A stretch of DNA of 64,000 nt from JBHICC01 sp046759385 (GCA_046759385.1 JBHICC010000005.1:1-64000), one strand, 5' to 3'; positions 16,288-25,632 are shown, numbered from the stretch's first letter. Numbers and translations are program-made. Notes: generated by a model from the letters alone, not told the origin.

Positions 16288-16468
16288 CCCCCTCCCCCTA
16301 GCCCCCTCCCACGACGTGAGGGGGAATCGAGAGCCCATATAGCTCCTTCCCGGGAGCTATTCCTGGTCGCTTCCCTAGCTGGTGACGCGGCAAATGGAGC
16401 GCGTCAGCGCTTGCCTCCCCCACCTGATGGGGGAGGTTGGAGGGGCTGAAGGGGCTAGGGGGAGGGGG
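16288..16468. repeat. 181-bp palindrome-rich element with 20-bp inverted ends
   Basis: The ends are C/G-rich inverted repeats (16288-16307 and 16449-16468) that match at 19 of 20 positions, with a CTAG core. Inside are three further hairpins: ATAGCTCC/GGAGCTAT around 16339-16360, GACGCG/CGCGTC around 16383-16404 and CCTCCCCCA/TGGGGGAGG around 16414-16436. It fills the gap between convergent genes and supplies the stop codon and last residues of yqeC. It looks like a small non-coding repeat of MITE/REP type and would also act as a bidirectional terminator. No target-site duplication is clear. Confidence 0.6.
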
Positions 16469-17231
16469 AGAGTCTGCGCTCCACGACCTCGACAACAGGG
16501 TCAGCATTACGCATGCACGCGAGTACCACGCGATCAAAGCGATCGGTCAGGCGGAGTGCCATATCAGCGGTTTCCAGCGCCAGCTGTGTGCTTTCAGGAT
16601 CATCGACCATGTTGATGACAGGGATCACCCGGGCCTGGCCCACGCCCTTGAGCAGCCCATGTTCGCTTGCCAATAATCGCGCGACATGCTCAGGTTGCAA
16701 TTCTTCGCCACTCCGTGCTCCGCTGATGCGCTCAATTTGTTCGACTCTGTGGGCGAGGCGCTCTGTCAGCGGCCTGCGAAGGGCTTTTGCTGACACGACC
16801 GGGATTATGGTGCTCGCACGCTCGGGCAATTGCGGCTCGTCGTTAGCGGGTGCCTTCACCAAGCGCGTGCGAGCGCCATCTGCCTTTACGAATGTCACGT
16901 CAAAACCCACCCGCTCATGGATCTCTTCCACTTTAGAGGCGGGCACCCCTTGGTAGCGATCGCGTTTACTCGTCAGTTGCGTGTAGGCGACTAGACGGTG
17001 CTTAGTGCAGGCCCGTTCGACAGTCGCAAGCAAGGTCTCGACAGGTTCGCGTACAACGTGTGCTTTGAAGTCCTTTGGAAAGATCGGAATAAATACCGTT
17101 GAGGTAAGTGCAGCGCGGCCGCCATGTGCTTCGAGCAGACGGTAAAGCGTCGTTTTCTTGCCGCCTGCGCCGACCGTACATACCAAGCCAGAACGGGCGC
17201 TGAGTAAGTCTAACAGTCTGTCTGCGCTCAC
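16455..17231 (-). CDS. yqeC: selenium-dependent hydroxylase accessory protein YqeC
   Basis: This 258-residue protein matches the YqeC family, which accompanies selenium-dependent molybdenum hydroxylases. It has a P-loop-like VGAGGKKTTLYRL near the N-terminus, ALTSTVFIP, VKADGARTRLVKAP and a C-terminal GVGQARVIPVINMVDD segment. GTG at 17231 overlaps the stop of the upstream gene (GTGA) and is preferred to a longer start at 17309. The last four residues lie in the repeat element at 16288-16468. A molybdenum hydroxylase is encoded at 58900-62530, but SelD and YqeB are not in the window. Confidence 0.85.
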   Translation of the reverse strand: MSADRLLDLLSARSGLVCTVGAGGKKTTLYRLLEAHGGRAALTSTVFIPIFPKDFKAHVVREPVETLLATVERACTKHRLVAYTQLTSKRDRYQGVPASKVEEIHERVGFDVTFVKADGARTRLVKAPANDEPQLPERASTIIPVVSAKALRRPLTERLAHRVEQIERISGARSGEELQPEHVARLLASEHGLLKGVGQARVIPVINMVDDPESTQLALETADMALRLTDRFDRVVLACMRNADPVVEVVERRLSPSP

Positions 17232-18346
17232 GACGCCTGGTCCGATGATAGAATAATGGCCGCCTTCACCGACAAAATCCGCGGCAGGAAGCTCGCGAGC
17301 AGCCGCCAATGCTCGCCGGCGTCGTCACTGGCAAACAAATGACCACCGGAGGTCCCGAAGTAAACGCCACAAGGCTGCCGATGGTCGGTGTCCATGGCCT
17401 CGCGAAGCACACTGACATAAGCGTGTTGCTGCGGTAAGCCGTGCGTCAACGCTTCCCAGTTTCTACCCGCATTGCGAGTGCGATAGACGCGAAGCTTGCC
17501 CTCCACCGTCGCGCGCACGTGACTGCTCTCCTCCGGGATCTGGTACAACGTGTCGGGGTCGTGAGGGTCGGCTGCAATCGCGTAACCAAAGTCACTCGGC
17601 AGTCCCGCTGTAATCTCCACCCACGTGCCGCCACCATCGTCGCTTCGATACGTGCCGTTGTAACACTGACGATAAAGACGTTGAGGGTGCAGCGGGTGCA
17701 TGATTAAGCGGTGTACGTTGTGCCCAGTCTCCGGGTTGTCTTGTGGTAGGTTCTCGGCGCGCACGCCCCGGTTAGCTGGTACCCAGGTCTGTCCGCCATC
17801 CTCCGAGCGATAGACTCCCCCGGCCGAGACAGCGACAAGAAGACGCTCGGGGGTTCTTGGGTCCACGCAGATTGAATGCAGAGAGAAGCCGCCACGCGCC
17901 GGTTCCCACGTGTTGCGCGTAGGATGTTCATTGATGCCCGGCAAGGCAGACCATGTTTCGCCGCGATTATCGCTCACGAACAAGCCCGGCGGGTCGATGC
18001 CGGCGTAGAGCATCTCAGGGTGCCCCGAGTGTCCAGGTTGTAGGTACCAGATGGCTTTCAGTGCCGGTTCGCCCTCACCGATGGGATGGCAGGGTGCCTG
18101 CGCTAAAGCTGTCCATGTATTCCCACAGTCGTCACTGCGATAGATATGAGCGCCCCAAATAACGTGATAGGCCGAAGCATAGGCCGTTTTTTGATCCCTG
18201 GGATCAAGCCAGGCATGCAGGATCTCGTAGCCTGGAATGTGAGGCCCCTCGAGCACCCATTGACCTGATTTAGAATCGAAACGAGCCAGGAACAGCCCCT
18301 TTTGCGTTCCGACGAAAAGGATTAGAGAACCGCTTTCGGGCTTCAT
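17228..18346 (-). CDS. BNR/sialidase-like beta-propeller protein
   Basis: This 372-residue protein has repeated Asp-box (BNR) motifs such as IYRSDDCGNTWTAL, LFVSDNRGETWSAL, VYRSEDGGQTWVPA, TYRSDDGGGTWVEI and LFASDDAGEHWRLL, spaced to make a beta-propeller. It begins at LILFVGTQKGLFLARFD with no signal peptide. Similar proteins are annotated as exo-alpha-sialidase or WD40/YVTN-like, but I see no catalytic Arg/Tyr set and would not call it a sialidase. Its stop overlaps the yqeC start, so the two are coupled. A molybdoenzyme or formate dehydrogenase maturation role is possible but unproven. Confidence 0.82.
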   Translation of the reverse strand: MKPESGSLILFVGTQKGLFLARFDSKSGQWVLEGPHIPGYEILHAWLDPRDQKTAYASAYHVIWGAHIYRSDDCGNTWTALAQAPCHPIGEGEPALKAIWYLQPGHSGHPEMLYAGIDPPGLFVSDNRGETWSALPGINEHPTRNTWEPARGGFSLHSICVDPRTPERLLVAVSAGGVYRSEDGGQTWVPANRGVRAENLPQDNPETGHNVHRLIMHPLHPQRLYRQCYNGTYRSDDGGGTWVEITAGLPSDFGYAIAADPHDPDTLYQIPEESSHVRATVEGKLRVYRTRNAGRNWEALTHGLPQQHAYVSVLREAMDTDHRQPCGVYFGTSGGHLFASDDAGEHWRLLASFLPRILSVKAAIILSSDQAS

Positions 18347-18399
18347 TTTGTTAGTCGGTAATCAGGTAGCAACTTCTCAGGCAGGGCGGCTTACCGGGG

Positions 18400-18879
18400 T
18401 CAATCATCATCGACGAAGGTCCAAAGCTTCACGTTTTCGTGGTCGGCCGCATTGGGGCGGACGACTCTGAATCGCTCGACAATACCGTCTTCGCCTAGCT
18501 CTCGTTCAAGCATCAACAAGGTGTGAGTTTGGTGGTCACAAATACCGACTGCGAACTGTGCTTCCTCTCGAGCCGTTGGCAGGGCCGTAGCCATGTCTGG
18601 CGCACCGTAATGCTCCACAAAATGAGCCGCCAGCCGATCGACCACGGCCTCATACTCGGCCTGGCTAATCTCGGCAACCTCGACCAATGTGCTCCAACCG
18701 AAGCTTTCGGTGCCAAGAAATCCGTGCCCGAAGGCCTGTTGTCGTTTTCCGGCCAGCTTGGACGGATCCGCATCTAAAAAAACGAAGGACCCGGGTACAG
18801 CCCATTCACCCGGCGTGGCTGGTGTTTCATAGACCTGCGCGTCTGATTCATCGAGGCGTATTGTGCGAGGGAACTTCAT
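18400..18879 (-). CDS. DUF6505-like conserved protein
   Basis: This 159-residue cytosolic protein starts MKFPRTIRLDESDAQVYETP and continues TPGEWAVPGSFVFLDADP, ending in acidic residues (WTFVDDD). The opening resembles what I remember of the DUF6505 family, small proteins found near formate dehydrogenase and biotin/lipoate-ligase-like genes; that family name is from memory. It is first in a minus-strand unit with the BNR gene and yqeC. It has no cysteine motif, signal or membrane helix. Function unknown. Confidence 0.75.
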   Translation of the reverse strand: MKFPRTIRLDESDAQVYETPATPGEWAVPGSFVFLDADPSKLAGKRQQAFGHGFLGTESFGWSTLVEVAEISQAEYEAVVDRLAAHFVEHYGAPDMATALPTAREEAQFAVGICDHQTHTLLMLERELGEDGIVERFRVVRPNAADHENVKLWTFVDDD

Positions 18880-18951
18880 ACGTGCGAAATAGTACCATAC
18901 GCCTGTATGCGCCGGCTGACGGTGCGAGCTAGATGCGGTTTGCGGGAAGAC

Positions 18952-21312
18952 TTAGCTGGACGTGTCGTCGCCGGGATTCTTGCCCTTTAGCATATCATCG
19001 AGGATGGTGCGAGCCCGTTCGGCATCGCCCATGTCTATGTAGGCCTTGGCAAGATCGATCTTCACCGCCGGGTCTTTTAATTTTGGTGGGTTGCCCTGCT
19101 TGGCATTGTCTACGGATTGAGTGCTTCCCTTGGGCTTGGCTCTGCCCTTGCCCCTTGCGGCACGCCTGTCCTTCTTACGGGACTTCTTCTTTCCGGGGGA
19201 CCGACCTTGTTCCATCAATTCCACACCGCGTTCGACTGCGTCTTTGATGTCCGCCAGGTCCTCAATCTCCAGCACCTCCATGCCTCGGGCGGTCTTCTCG
19301 GTGTCATCCTCTTCTGGCTTGTCGCGTTCGGCCTCGTCCTCCGCCTCACTCATGATCCTCTCGGTAGATTCGTCCTCGGCCGTCGGCACGTCCATGCCTA
19401 GCGCATCTATATCCCGTTCGAACACCTGCTCCTCCGGCGGCATCTCAAGCTTCGGCGCCTCCGTGGCTTCATCGCTTCCCTCAGAGGCTGGCGCCGTTTC
19501 CTTCTCGCGATCTTCCGGTTCGCTTGGGCCAGTGGTCTCATCGGCGGGGTATAAGGTAGGTGTCTCGAACTCGATCGCGTTCGGGTCGTCTTCGGGGTCT
19601 GGTGCCGAACCCTCGAGAGTTAGCTCGGGCTCGCTGTCAGTGTCCGCCTCAGCGAAATCGGTCGCGTCGTCACTGGTCATTGAGTCCAACATGGACTCAT
19701 CGCCCCCTGTCATCGGCGCGTCGGTGTTCGACGGCAGCGATTGGCCTGGCTCGAGCTCGGCATAGAGCTTGTTGGCCAAGTCTTCGAAGGCGCCCTGATC
19801 TTGACGCAGGTAGTACACTGAGAGCAATTTTACTTTCAGCCCTCTACGCTCTGGATTCTTAGCGATCGCGTCTTTCAACGCCCGTTCGGCGTGGTCGTCT
19901 TCCCCGCACGCCAGGTAAGTTTCCGTTTCTTCGACCGTATCGGCGCTCCCGGTCTGTACGTTGTGGTCATCGGCATAAACCACAGATTCCGGCACCTGGT
20001 CGCTGGCGCGACGAGGTCCTCGTCGCCGCTCAAACGGCACCGGCACAAAGCGCTGCCGCCGCCCCCGTCCGCCACGTCGATCGAAGGGCACGGGCATGCC
20101 TTCTTCGGGCGGTATTTTGTTGTCCGGCACCACCAGCGCGCGCTCTGCTTCGAGTTGGTGTCCGGATTGCATGCGTCGTAGGTATACGAACAGCACAATC
20201 CCGCCCGCAACAAGGACCAAACCGGCAATCACGGCCAGCGCGATCATCAACAGCTGGCTTGAGTTATTGACGAGATAACGCGCGCCACCGACTAATCCAC
20301 CCTCGTCGAGCGCTGCCGGTGGTGCTGTCGCTACAGAGGGTTTATCAGGCGTGTCAGTTAACGTGTGGCTCTCTGCCGCAGGTGTTAACTGGGCTCTCTG
20401 CGCTCGTTCGCTGCCTTCCTGCGCTTGAGTGCGCGTCGTCTGCTCCGACTCGAGTTGTTGGGCGGTCGCCGTTTCCGTGGCTGGGTCTTCGGCGGCGGGT
20501 TCTTCGTCATCTAACGGCGTGGTCTGTTCGGCCGCTGGCTTCGGCGTTGGTGACGTGGGCTTCAATAGACGCGCCCTGGGCAGAGCGACCGCCACGGAGG
20601 CGTCTGCGCGCCCGGGCGGTGTCGGCTTGTGGACAGGCGTCTGTTTGGGCGCCGGCGTGGGAGTAGGTGGCTTGGCCTTGGGCGCGCTGGGCTTCGTTTT
20701 CGGTGCGGTTTTGGTGGCTGGCGTGGTCGCGGTTGCTTTTGGCGCTGACCTTGCTTGAGTCGTTATTGGCGCGGTGCCGGGTGCGGCCTCGACGGGGACA
20801 AACATGGCTGTCGCCGCGCCCACCGGTGGATGAACGGGCACCGCTTTACCGCGCGGGCGTGGCTCGGGCTCGAATGCCATCCTCTCAGCGACTAAATTGC
20901 GCGGGTCAATCAGGGCTGTGAACTCCCGCACTAAGCGTCCACCGGCCCAGTCTACCTGCAGAAGGAAACTTACGAAGGGCTCTCTGACCGGGCGCTCCGT
21001 GCTCAGTTGCAGCGCATAAGCGCCGTCCGGGTAGCGGACTAAGGTAATTTGGATTTCGATTGCGAAAGAAATGCGCTCGACGTCGGGGGCGGCAAAATCC
21101 GGCCGTTTAATGGTCTCGGCCGTAAGCGTCTGCGACTCCCGTGGTGTTAGTGATTTAACGGAAATCTCGGCATTGAGCCGCTCGTTGAGCGCCGAATAGA
21201 CCTTCAAATTGCCCAGGCCCAGGGCGTAGCTGATTTCGGGCAGGAGTGCCATGGCCGCACCTAGTAACAGCAGCCGCGCCGACCTTGACACCGCCATGGT
21301 CTGTGAGTACAT
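18952..21312 (-). CDS. fimV: FimV-like polar/pilus assembly membrane protein
   Basis: This protein of about 786 residues has a signal peptide (ARLLLLGAAMALLPEISYA) and the FimV N-terminal domain (LGLGNLKVYSALNERLNAEISVKSL, to about residue 150). A long Pro/Ala/Thr/Lys-rich linker, one transmembrane helix (about 350-373) and a very acidic cytoplasmic region follow, ending in a short TPR-like FimV C-terminus (VKIDLAKAYIDMGDAERARTILDDML). FimV helps assemble type IV pili and pole-localised complexes and binds peptidoglycan through LysM, but I see no LysM motif here. The start is ambiguous: ATG at 21312 and 21297 both place the signal well. The gene stands alone. Confidence 0.84.
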   Translation of the reverse strand: MYSQTMAVSRSARLLLLGAAMALLPEISYALGLGNLKVYSALNERLNAEISVKSLTPRESQTLTAETIKRPDFAAPDVERISFAIEIQITLVRYPDGAYALQLSTERPVREPFVSFLLQVDWAGGRLVREFTALIDPRNLVAERMAFEPEPRPRGKAVPVHPPVGAATAMFVPVEAAPGTAPITTQARSAPKATATTPATKTAPKTKPSAPKAKPPTPTPAPKQTPVHKPTPPGRADASVAVALPRARLLKPTSPTPKPAAEQTTPLDDEEPAAEDPATETATAQQLESEQTTRTQAQEGSERAQRAQLTPAAESHTLTDTPDKPSVATAPPAALDEGGLVGGARYLVNNSSQLLMIALAVIAGLVLVAGGIVLFVYLRRMQSGHQLEAERALVVPDNKIPPEEGMPVPFDRRGGRGRRQRFVPVPFERRRGPRRASDQVPESVVYADDHNVQTGSADTVEETETYLACGEDDHAERALKDAIAKNPERRGLKVKLLSVYYLRQDQGAFEDLANKLYAELEPGQSLPSNTDAPMTGGDESMLDSMTSDDATDFAEADTDSEPELTLEGSAPDPEDDPNAIEFETPTLYPADETTGPSEPEDREKETAPASEGSDEATEAPKLEMPPEEQVFERDIDALGMDVPTAEDESTERIMSEAEDEAERDKPEEDDTEKTARGMEVLEIEDLADIKDAVERGVELMEQGRSPGKKKSRKKDRRAARGKGRAKPKGSTQSVDNAKQGNPPKLKDPAVKIDLAKAYIDMGDAERARTILDDMLKGKNPGDDTSS

Positions 21313-21507
21313 ATTTTCTACCCGAGCTTTCCCCCTCCTTTCCGGGCCGGAAACCAGGCCGACGGAACCGGTCGCCTCCATCACCCCGCATCATTTTTGT
21401 TGTTCGGCATAAGTAACTATAGTTCATTTGCGCCAGGCATTGACTTGATAGAGAAGGAGAGTATTTAGTTTCTAAGACAGATACTTAAAAGAGATTATTC
21501 ATGTGGA

Positions 21508-21636
21508 TTATTGGTTTCGTGGGGAGCTAACCGACCCTCCGCATACCGGAAGCAGATTGCCATCAATGTCTTCGAACTCGAAACGGTAGGCGGACATTGT
21601 TCGTGAACCGGCCGTCCTGAAACCGTGAACCGCAGC
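21508..21636 (-). pseudogene. possible remnant of a VOC/glyoxalase-type gene
   Basis: Just after the dehydrogenase stop, the minus strand reads about 42 residues in frame without a good start: AVHGFRTAGSRTMSAYRF, then EFEDIDGNLLPVCGG and a TAA. The EDxDGN segment resembles the metal-site strand of glyoxalase/VOC-fold proteins. An in-frame TAG cuts it off upstream. It could be a decayed 3' gene end or a 25-residue peptide starting at ATG 21597. This is a weak call based on motif likeness alone. Confidence 0.35.
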
Positions 21637-21641
21637 CTACT

Positions 21642-24074
21642 CTAGGCGCGAAGGCGGGCGTTTTCGGGATCCCAGGGCGACTCCGGGATGACGGTGGCCG
21701 CACGACGTTCACCAAGGACCTCTATCTCGACGGCCGTACCGGCTGCTGCGACCTCTGGCCTGACGTAGGCAAGCGCGAGACTTTTGCCGACAACATGTCC
21801 GTAAGCCCCTGCCGTAGCACGGCCGACCATCTCGCGATCCTGATAGATCGGTTCGTTACCCAACGCATCAGCATTATCGGCATCGACCTCGAGCGTAACA
21901 AAGCGCTGAGGTATTCCCTTTTCTTTCTGTTTGACGAGCGCATCGCGTCCAACGAAATTACTCTTGTCTAACCGAATGAAACGGTTCAACCCGGCCTCAA
22001 AGGCTGAATACTCGGTCGTAAGGTCCTGGCCCCACATCCGATAGGATTTTTCGATCCGGAGCGAGTCCATCGCGCGCATGCCACACAAACCAATATCGAA
22101 CTCTTCCCCCGCTTTCATCAAGATATCAAACAGATGGTTCTGATACTCAATCGGGTGGTGCAGCTCCCATCCGAGCTCGCCCACGAAGTTCACGCGTAGC
22201 GCGAGCACTGGAGCCACCCCTACCGTCATGGATTGACCCGTAAGCCACGGGAACGCTTCGTTCGACAAGTCGGCATCGGTAACCTTAGTCAGCACGTCGC
22301 GCGCCCGAGGCCCCACTAGCACCAACACGCCGTAGCTGGTCGTCAGGTTGTTAAGCGTAACGTTCCCATTCTCAGGTAAATTCTTTAAGAGCCAATCATT
22401 ATCGTAGCATTCGGCCGCGCCAGAACTGATTAAGTAGAAGCGTTCGGGAGTCGTACGCGTAATCGTGAACTCGCTACGCACACCACCTGAGGGCACCAGC
22501 GCATGCGCAAGGCTCATCCCGCCAATTCTTGTGGGAACTCGATTTGCCACCAGGTGGTCTAGGTAGGCTTCGACGCCTGGACCAGAGACTTCGTGCTTGG
22601 TAAAGCTGGTGATATCGATAATAGCGACGCGCTCGCGCACTAAACGACATTCAGTGCCAACATGCTCGAAATAGTTGCTACGACGAAAACTCCACACATC
22701 CTTTGGCTCAACGCCTTGCGGGGCAAACCAGTTCGGCCGCTCCCAGCCGTAGCGTTGGCCCCATACAGCACCGCGTGCTGCCAAACGGTCGTGACAAGGG
22801 CTGGTCTTAGCTGGCCTTGCCGCTGGCCGCTCTTCATCAGGGTAATGAATGATGAAGACATGCTCGTACGCTTCTTCGTTCTTGAGTTTGGTGTATTGCT
22901 TGTTGGCGTATGTGCCGAAACGCCGCGAATCAACCGCGAGCATGTCAATGCCTGGCTCGCCGTCGACCATCCATTGCGCAAGTTGCCACCCTGCCCCGCC
23001 AGCCGCGGTAATGCCAAAGCTATGCCCTTCGTTGAGCCAATAGTTCGTCAGGCCCCAGGCCGGTCCAATCATCGGGCTGCCGTCTGGCGTATAAGGAATC
23101 GGGCCGTTGATGCAATCTTTGATGCCCGCTTCACCAAAGATCGGAACGCGATTGATTGCCGCCTCGATATGTGGCTCGAGTCGATCAATATCCGGCGGCA
23201 GCAACTCTTGACCGAAGTCCTTAGGAACGCCATCCACCGCCCAGGCTTTCGCCCCCTTCTCGTAGGGGCCAAGGATTAAGCCTTGACGTTCTTCACGCAA
23301 GTAATAGGAGGCGTCGCTCTCTCGTAGCACGGCCATTTCGGGCAGGCCGGCCGTATGCCTTCCGACCAATTCTGGAATTTCGTCCGTCACAATGTATTGG
23401 TGCTCGACGGCAATTACCGGTACGTCAAAGCCGACCATGGCGGCGGTCTGCCTCGCCCACGCCCCCGTAGCGCTGACCACGTGCTCGCAGGTAATATCCC
23501 CTTTGTCGGTTCTGACGAGCCACTCGCCGCTTTTCCTTTGCTCGATACCGATCACCTCAGTCTGCCGATAGATCTCAGCGCCGCCGTTACGTGCGCCGAT
23601 CGCCATCGCTTGTGTCACATCGGCTGGCGCGATGTGACCGTCATGTGGGTGATACAACGCGCCGACAAGGCCGTCGATGTTACATAAGGGCCAGAGTTCC
23701 TTGATCTCACTCGGCGTAATCATCTCGAAAGGCACGCCGATGGTATTCGCCGTGGCGCAATACTTGTGATATTCGTCCATGCGTTCTTTGTTAGTAGCCA
23801 GACGAAGATTCCCGGTTACGTGAAAACTAACGTCTTGACCGGTTTCCGCCTCAAGTGTCTTGTACAGATCAACGCTGTACTTGTGCAGCTGCCCAACGCT
23901 GTAGCTCATATTGAACAGTGGTAACAGGCCGGCCGCGTGCCAGGTCGCGCCATGGGTAAGGTCCGTTTTTTCCACCAATATCACGTCGGACCAACCCTTC
24001 TTAGTGAGGTGGTACAAAGTGCTGACACCCACGACCCCGCCGCCTATGACCACAACCCGTGCGTGTGCTCTCAT
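21642..24074 (-). CDS. dimethylglycine/sarcosine dehydrogenase family flavoprotein
   Basis: This 810-residue protein has an N-terminal FAD oxidoreductase half (RVVVIGGGVVGVSTLYHL, to about residue 390) and a C-terminal GcvT-like folate-binding half (about 430-790). HGATWHAAGL contains His46 at the position that covalently binds FAD in mammalian dimethylglycine dehydrogenase. It would demethylate dimethylglycine or sarcosine and load the C1 unit on THF. The ATG at 24074 is set by an AGGAG seven bases upstream. It stands alone, divergent from the malonyl-CoA decarboxylase gene. Which N-methyl amine is used cannot be decided from sequence; the BHMT gene at 31846-32901 would supply dimethylglycine. 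Confidence 0.88.
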   Translation of the reverse strand: MRAHARVVVIGGGVVGVSTLYHLTKKGWSDVILVEKTDLTHGATWHAAGLLPLFNMSYSVGQLHKYSVDLYKTLEAETGQDVSFHVTGNLRLATNKERMDEYHKYCATANTIGVPFEMITPSEIKELWPLCNIDGLVGALYHPHDGHIAPADVTQAMAIGARNGGAEIYRQTEVIGIEQRKSGEWLVRTDKGDITCEHVVSATGAWARQTAAMVGFDVPVIAVEHQYIVTDEIPELVGRHTAGLPEMAVLRESDASYYLREERQGLILGPYEKGAKAWAVDGVPKDFGQELLPPDIDRLEPHIEAAINRVPIFGEAGIKDCINGPIPYTPDGSPMIGPAWGLTNYWLNEGHSFGITAAGGAGWQLAQWMVDGEPGIDMLAVDSRRFGTYANKQYTKLKNEEAYEHVFIIHYPDEERPAARPAKTSPCHDRLAARGAVWGQRYGWERPNWFAPQGVEPKDVWSFRRSNYFEHVGTECRLVRERVAIIDITSFTKHEVSGPGVEAYLDHLVANRVPTRIGGMSLAHALVPSGGVRSEFTITRTTPERFYLISSGAAECYDNDWLLKNLPENGNVTLNNLTTSYGVLVLVGPRARDVLTKVTDADLSNEAFPWLTGQSMTVGVAPVLALRVNFVGELGWELHHPIEYQNHLFDILMKAGEEFDIGLCGMRAMDSLRIEKSYRMWGQDLTTEYSAFEAGLNRFIRLDKSNFVGRDALVKQKEKGIPQRFVTLEVDADNADALGNEPIYQDREMVGRATAGAYGHVVGKSLALAYVRPEVAAAGTAVEIEVLGERRAATVIPESPWDPENARLRA

Positions 24075-24198
24075 CTCCAATCTCCTAGCGCTGACGCCCT
24101 CAGTGTAGCGTGAGCGTTGTCTTTGGGACCAGTGCCGTTTGCTGTAGGTGGTAGAGATGTCCTACACTTGTTAGCAATTTTTAACCCCTTTTAATGTA

Positions 24199-25632
24199 TT
24201 GGGCTGTCTCTTGAGTTCGCCTGCGTCAACTGGAATTCTGCATCGCACCCTAGCTAACCTTCGCAATGCCTGGCGCGCTATCAGCCAATCGGCCCGGGCG
24301 GGCGAGACCCCAACCTTACGGCCGGACCTCCCAGACGAAGACACCGAAGCCCTGCGTCAGCAGATGCGGGAATGTCTCGAGGGCAGAGGGGGCGAGGTTT
24401 CTGCGCGCGCCCGCGCCGCTGCGCTCGGGCATGCCTACCTGAACCTCAATGACCAGGGCCGTCGCCGATTTTTGGAGATCCTAGCGGGGGACTTCGCGGT
24501 TGATCGCAAGGCGCTCTACGCAGCGACGCGAGAGGTCCACGAGATCGACAATCTGAGGCACGCGCTGAAAATCGAAGCGCGTTTACGTGAAATGCTAACC
24601 CCCCCACGTATGAAACTGCTGACACAGTTTAACTCGCTTCCCGAGGGGGTGAAGTTTCTTGTAGACCTGCGTACCGATCTGCTGCATTACAGTCAAGGTG
24701 ACCTGTTGCTGCAGAGCTTGGATGATGATTTGCGGGCGCTACTTACGTCTTGGTTCGATGTTGGATTTCTTGAGCTACGACGGATCACTTGGGAGGCGCC
24801 AGCGGCCTTGCTCGAAAAGTTGATCGCTTACGAGGCCGTACACGAGATTCAGTCATGGGATGACCTCAAGAACCGACTCGGCCCCGATCGCCGATGTTAT
24901 GCCTTCTTTCACCCGCGCATGCCAGATGAGCCCCTTATTTTTATCGAAATAGCAATCGTCGCTGGAATGTCGAACAGCATCCAGACTTTGCTCGACAAGA
25001 GTTCGCCGGTGGAGGATCCCCAAGACATCAATACCGCCATCTTCTACTCCATCTCCAATACGCAAAAGGGCTTACGAGGCGTGAACTTTGGTAGCTTTCT
25101 GATAAAACGCGTCGTAGATCGTCTGGTCCAGGAATTGCAGGGATTGAAAACCTTTGCCACGCTTTCTCCGATACCCGGCCTTCGGCGCTATCTAGATAGC
25201 ACCTTGCAACAGAAGGTCGATTTTCTCAGCTCTGCCGAACAGGATGCGATCAACTCGCTATTCGATCCCGACAGTGGTACTGGCAGCCTTGCCGATTTGT
25301 TATCAGCGCCCAACTGGTACCAAGACAAACGCGTAGCTCAGGTCCTTAAAGGTCCGTTGATGCGCTTGTGTGCTAATTATCTGGTGCATGAAAGGCGAAA
25401 TGGGCGCGCCATCGACCGCGTTGCCCACTTTCATCTCAGTAATGGCGCCCGTGTAGAGCGTATCAATTGGTTGGCCGACGTTTCGCCAAAGGGCCTCCGT
25501 CATTCGTTAGGCCTCATGGTGAACTATCGCTATAAGCTTCGTGACATTGAAGCGAATCATGAAACTTATCGAACGTCGGGTGAGGCGGTCACGTCCTCGG
25601 CGGTGCGAAAACTGCTTCGAGCAGTCGACTAG
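24199..25632 (+). CDS. malonyl-CoA decarboxylase
   Basis: This protein of about 477 residues matches malonyl-CoA decarboxylase throughout: MKLLTQFNSLPEGVKFLVDLRTDLL in the helical N-terminal domain, then the GNAT-like catalytic domain with CYAFFHPRMPDEPLIFIEIA, AIFYSISNTQKGLRGVNFGSFLIKRVV and LKTFATLSPIPGLRRYL. It releases acetyl-CoA and CO2 from malonyl-CoA. No ATG fits the N-terminus; TTG at 24199 or 24211 is the likely start. It is divergent from the dehydrogenase gene, and no malonate transporter or malonyl-CoA synthetase is adjacent, so the source of its substrate is not evident. Confidence 0.93.
   Translation: MGCLLSSPASTGILHRTLANLRNAWRAISQSARAGETPTLRPDLPDEDTEALRQQMRECLEGRGGEVSARARAAALGHAYLNLNDQGRRRFLEILAGDFAVDRKALYAATREVHEIDNLRHALKIEARLREMLTPPRMKLLTQFNSLPEGVKFLVDLRTDLLHYSQGDLLLQSLDDDLRALLTSWFDVGFLELRRITWEAPAALLEKLIAYEAVHEIQSWDDLKNRLGPDRRCYAFFHPRMPDEPLIFIEIAIVAGMSNSIQTLLDKSSPVEDPQDINTAIFYSISNTQKGLRGVNFGSFLIKRVVDRLVQELQGLKTFATLSPIPGLRRYLDSTLQQKVDFLSSAEQDAINSLFDPDSGTGSLADLLSAPNWYQDKRVAQVLKGPLMRLCANYLVHERRNGRAIDRVAHFHLSNGARVERINWLADVSPKGLRHSLGLMVNYRYKLRDIEANHETYRTSGEAVTSSAVRKLLRAVD

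Noticed and set aside
17228..18346. Sialidase activity for the BNR-repeat protein
   Set aside because: Asp-boxes alone do not define sialidase; the catalytic Arg triad and Tyr/Glu pair are not apparent and there is no export signal.
22662..23279. 205-codon open frame on the plus strand, antisense to the dehydrogenase gene
   Set aside because: The minus strand has a clear flavoprotein across the same bases; the antisense frame has no family motif or ribosome site.
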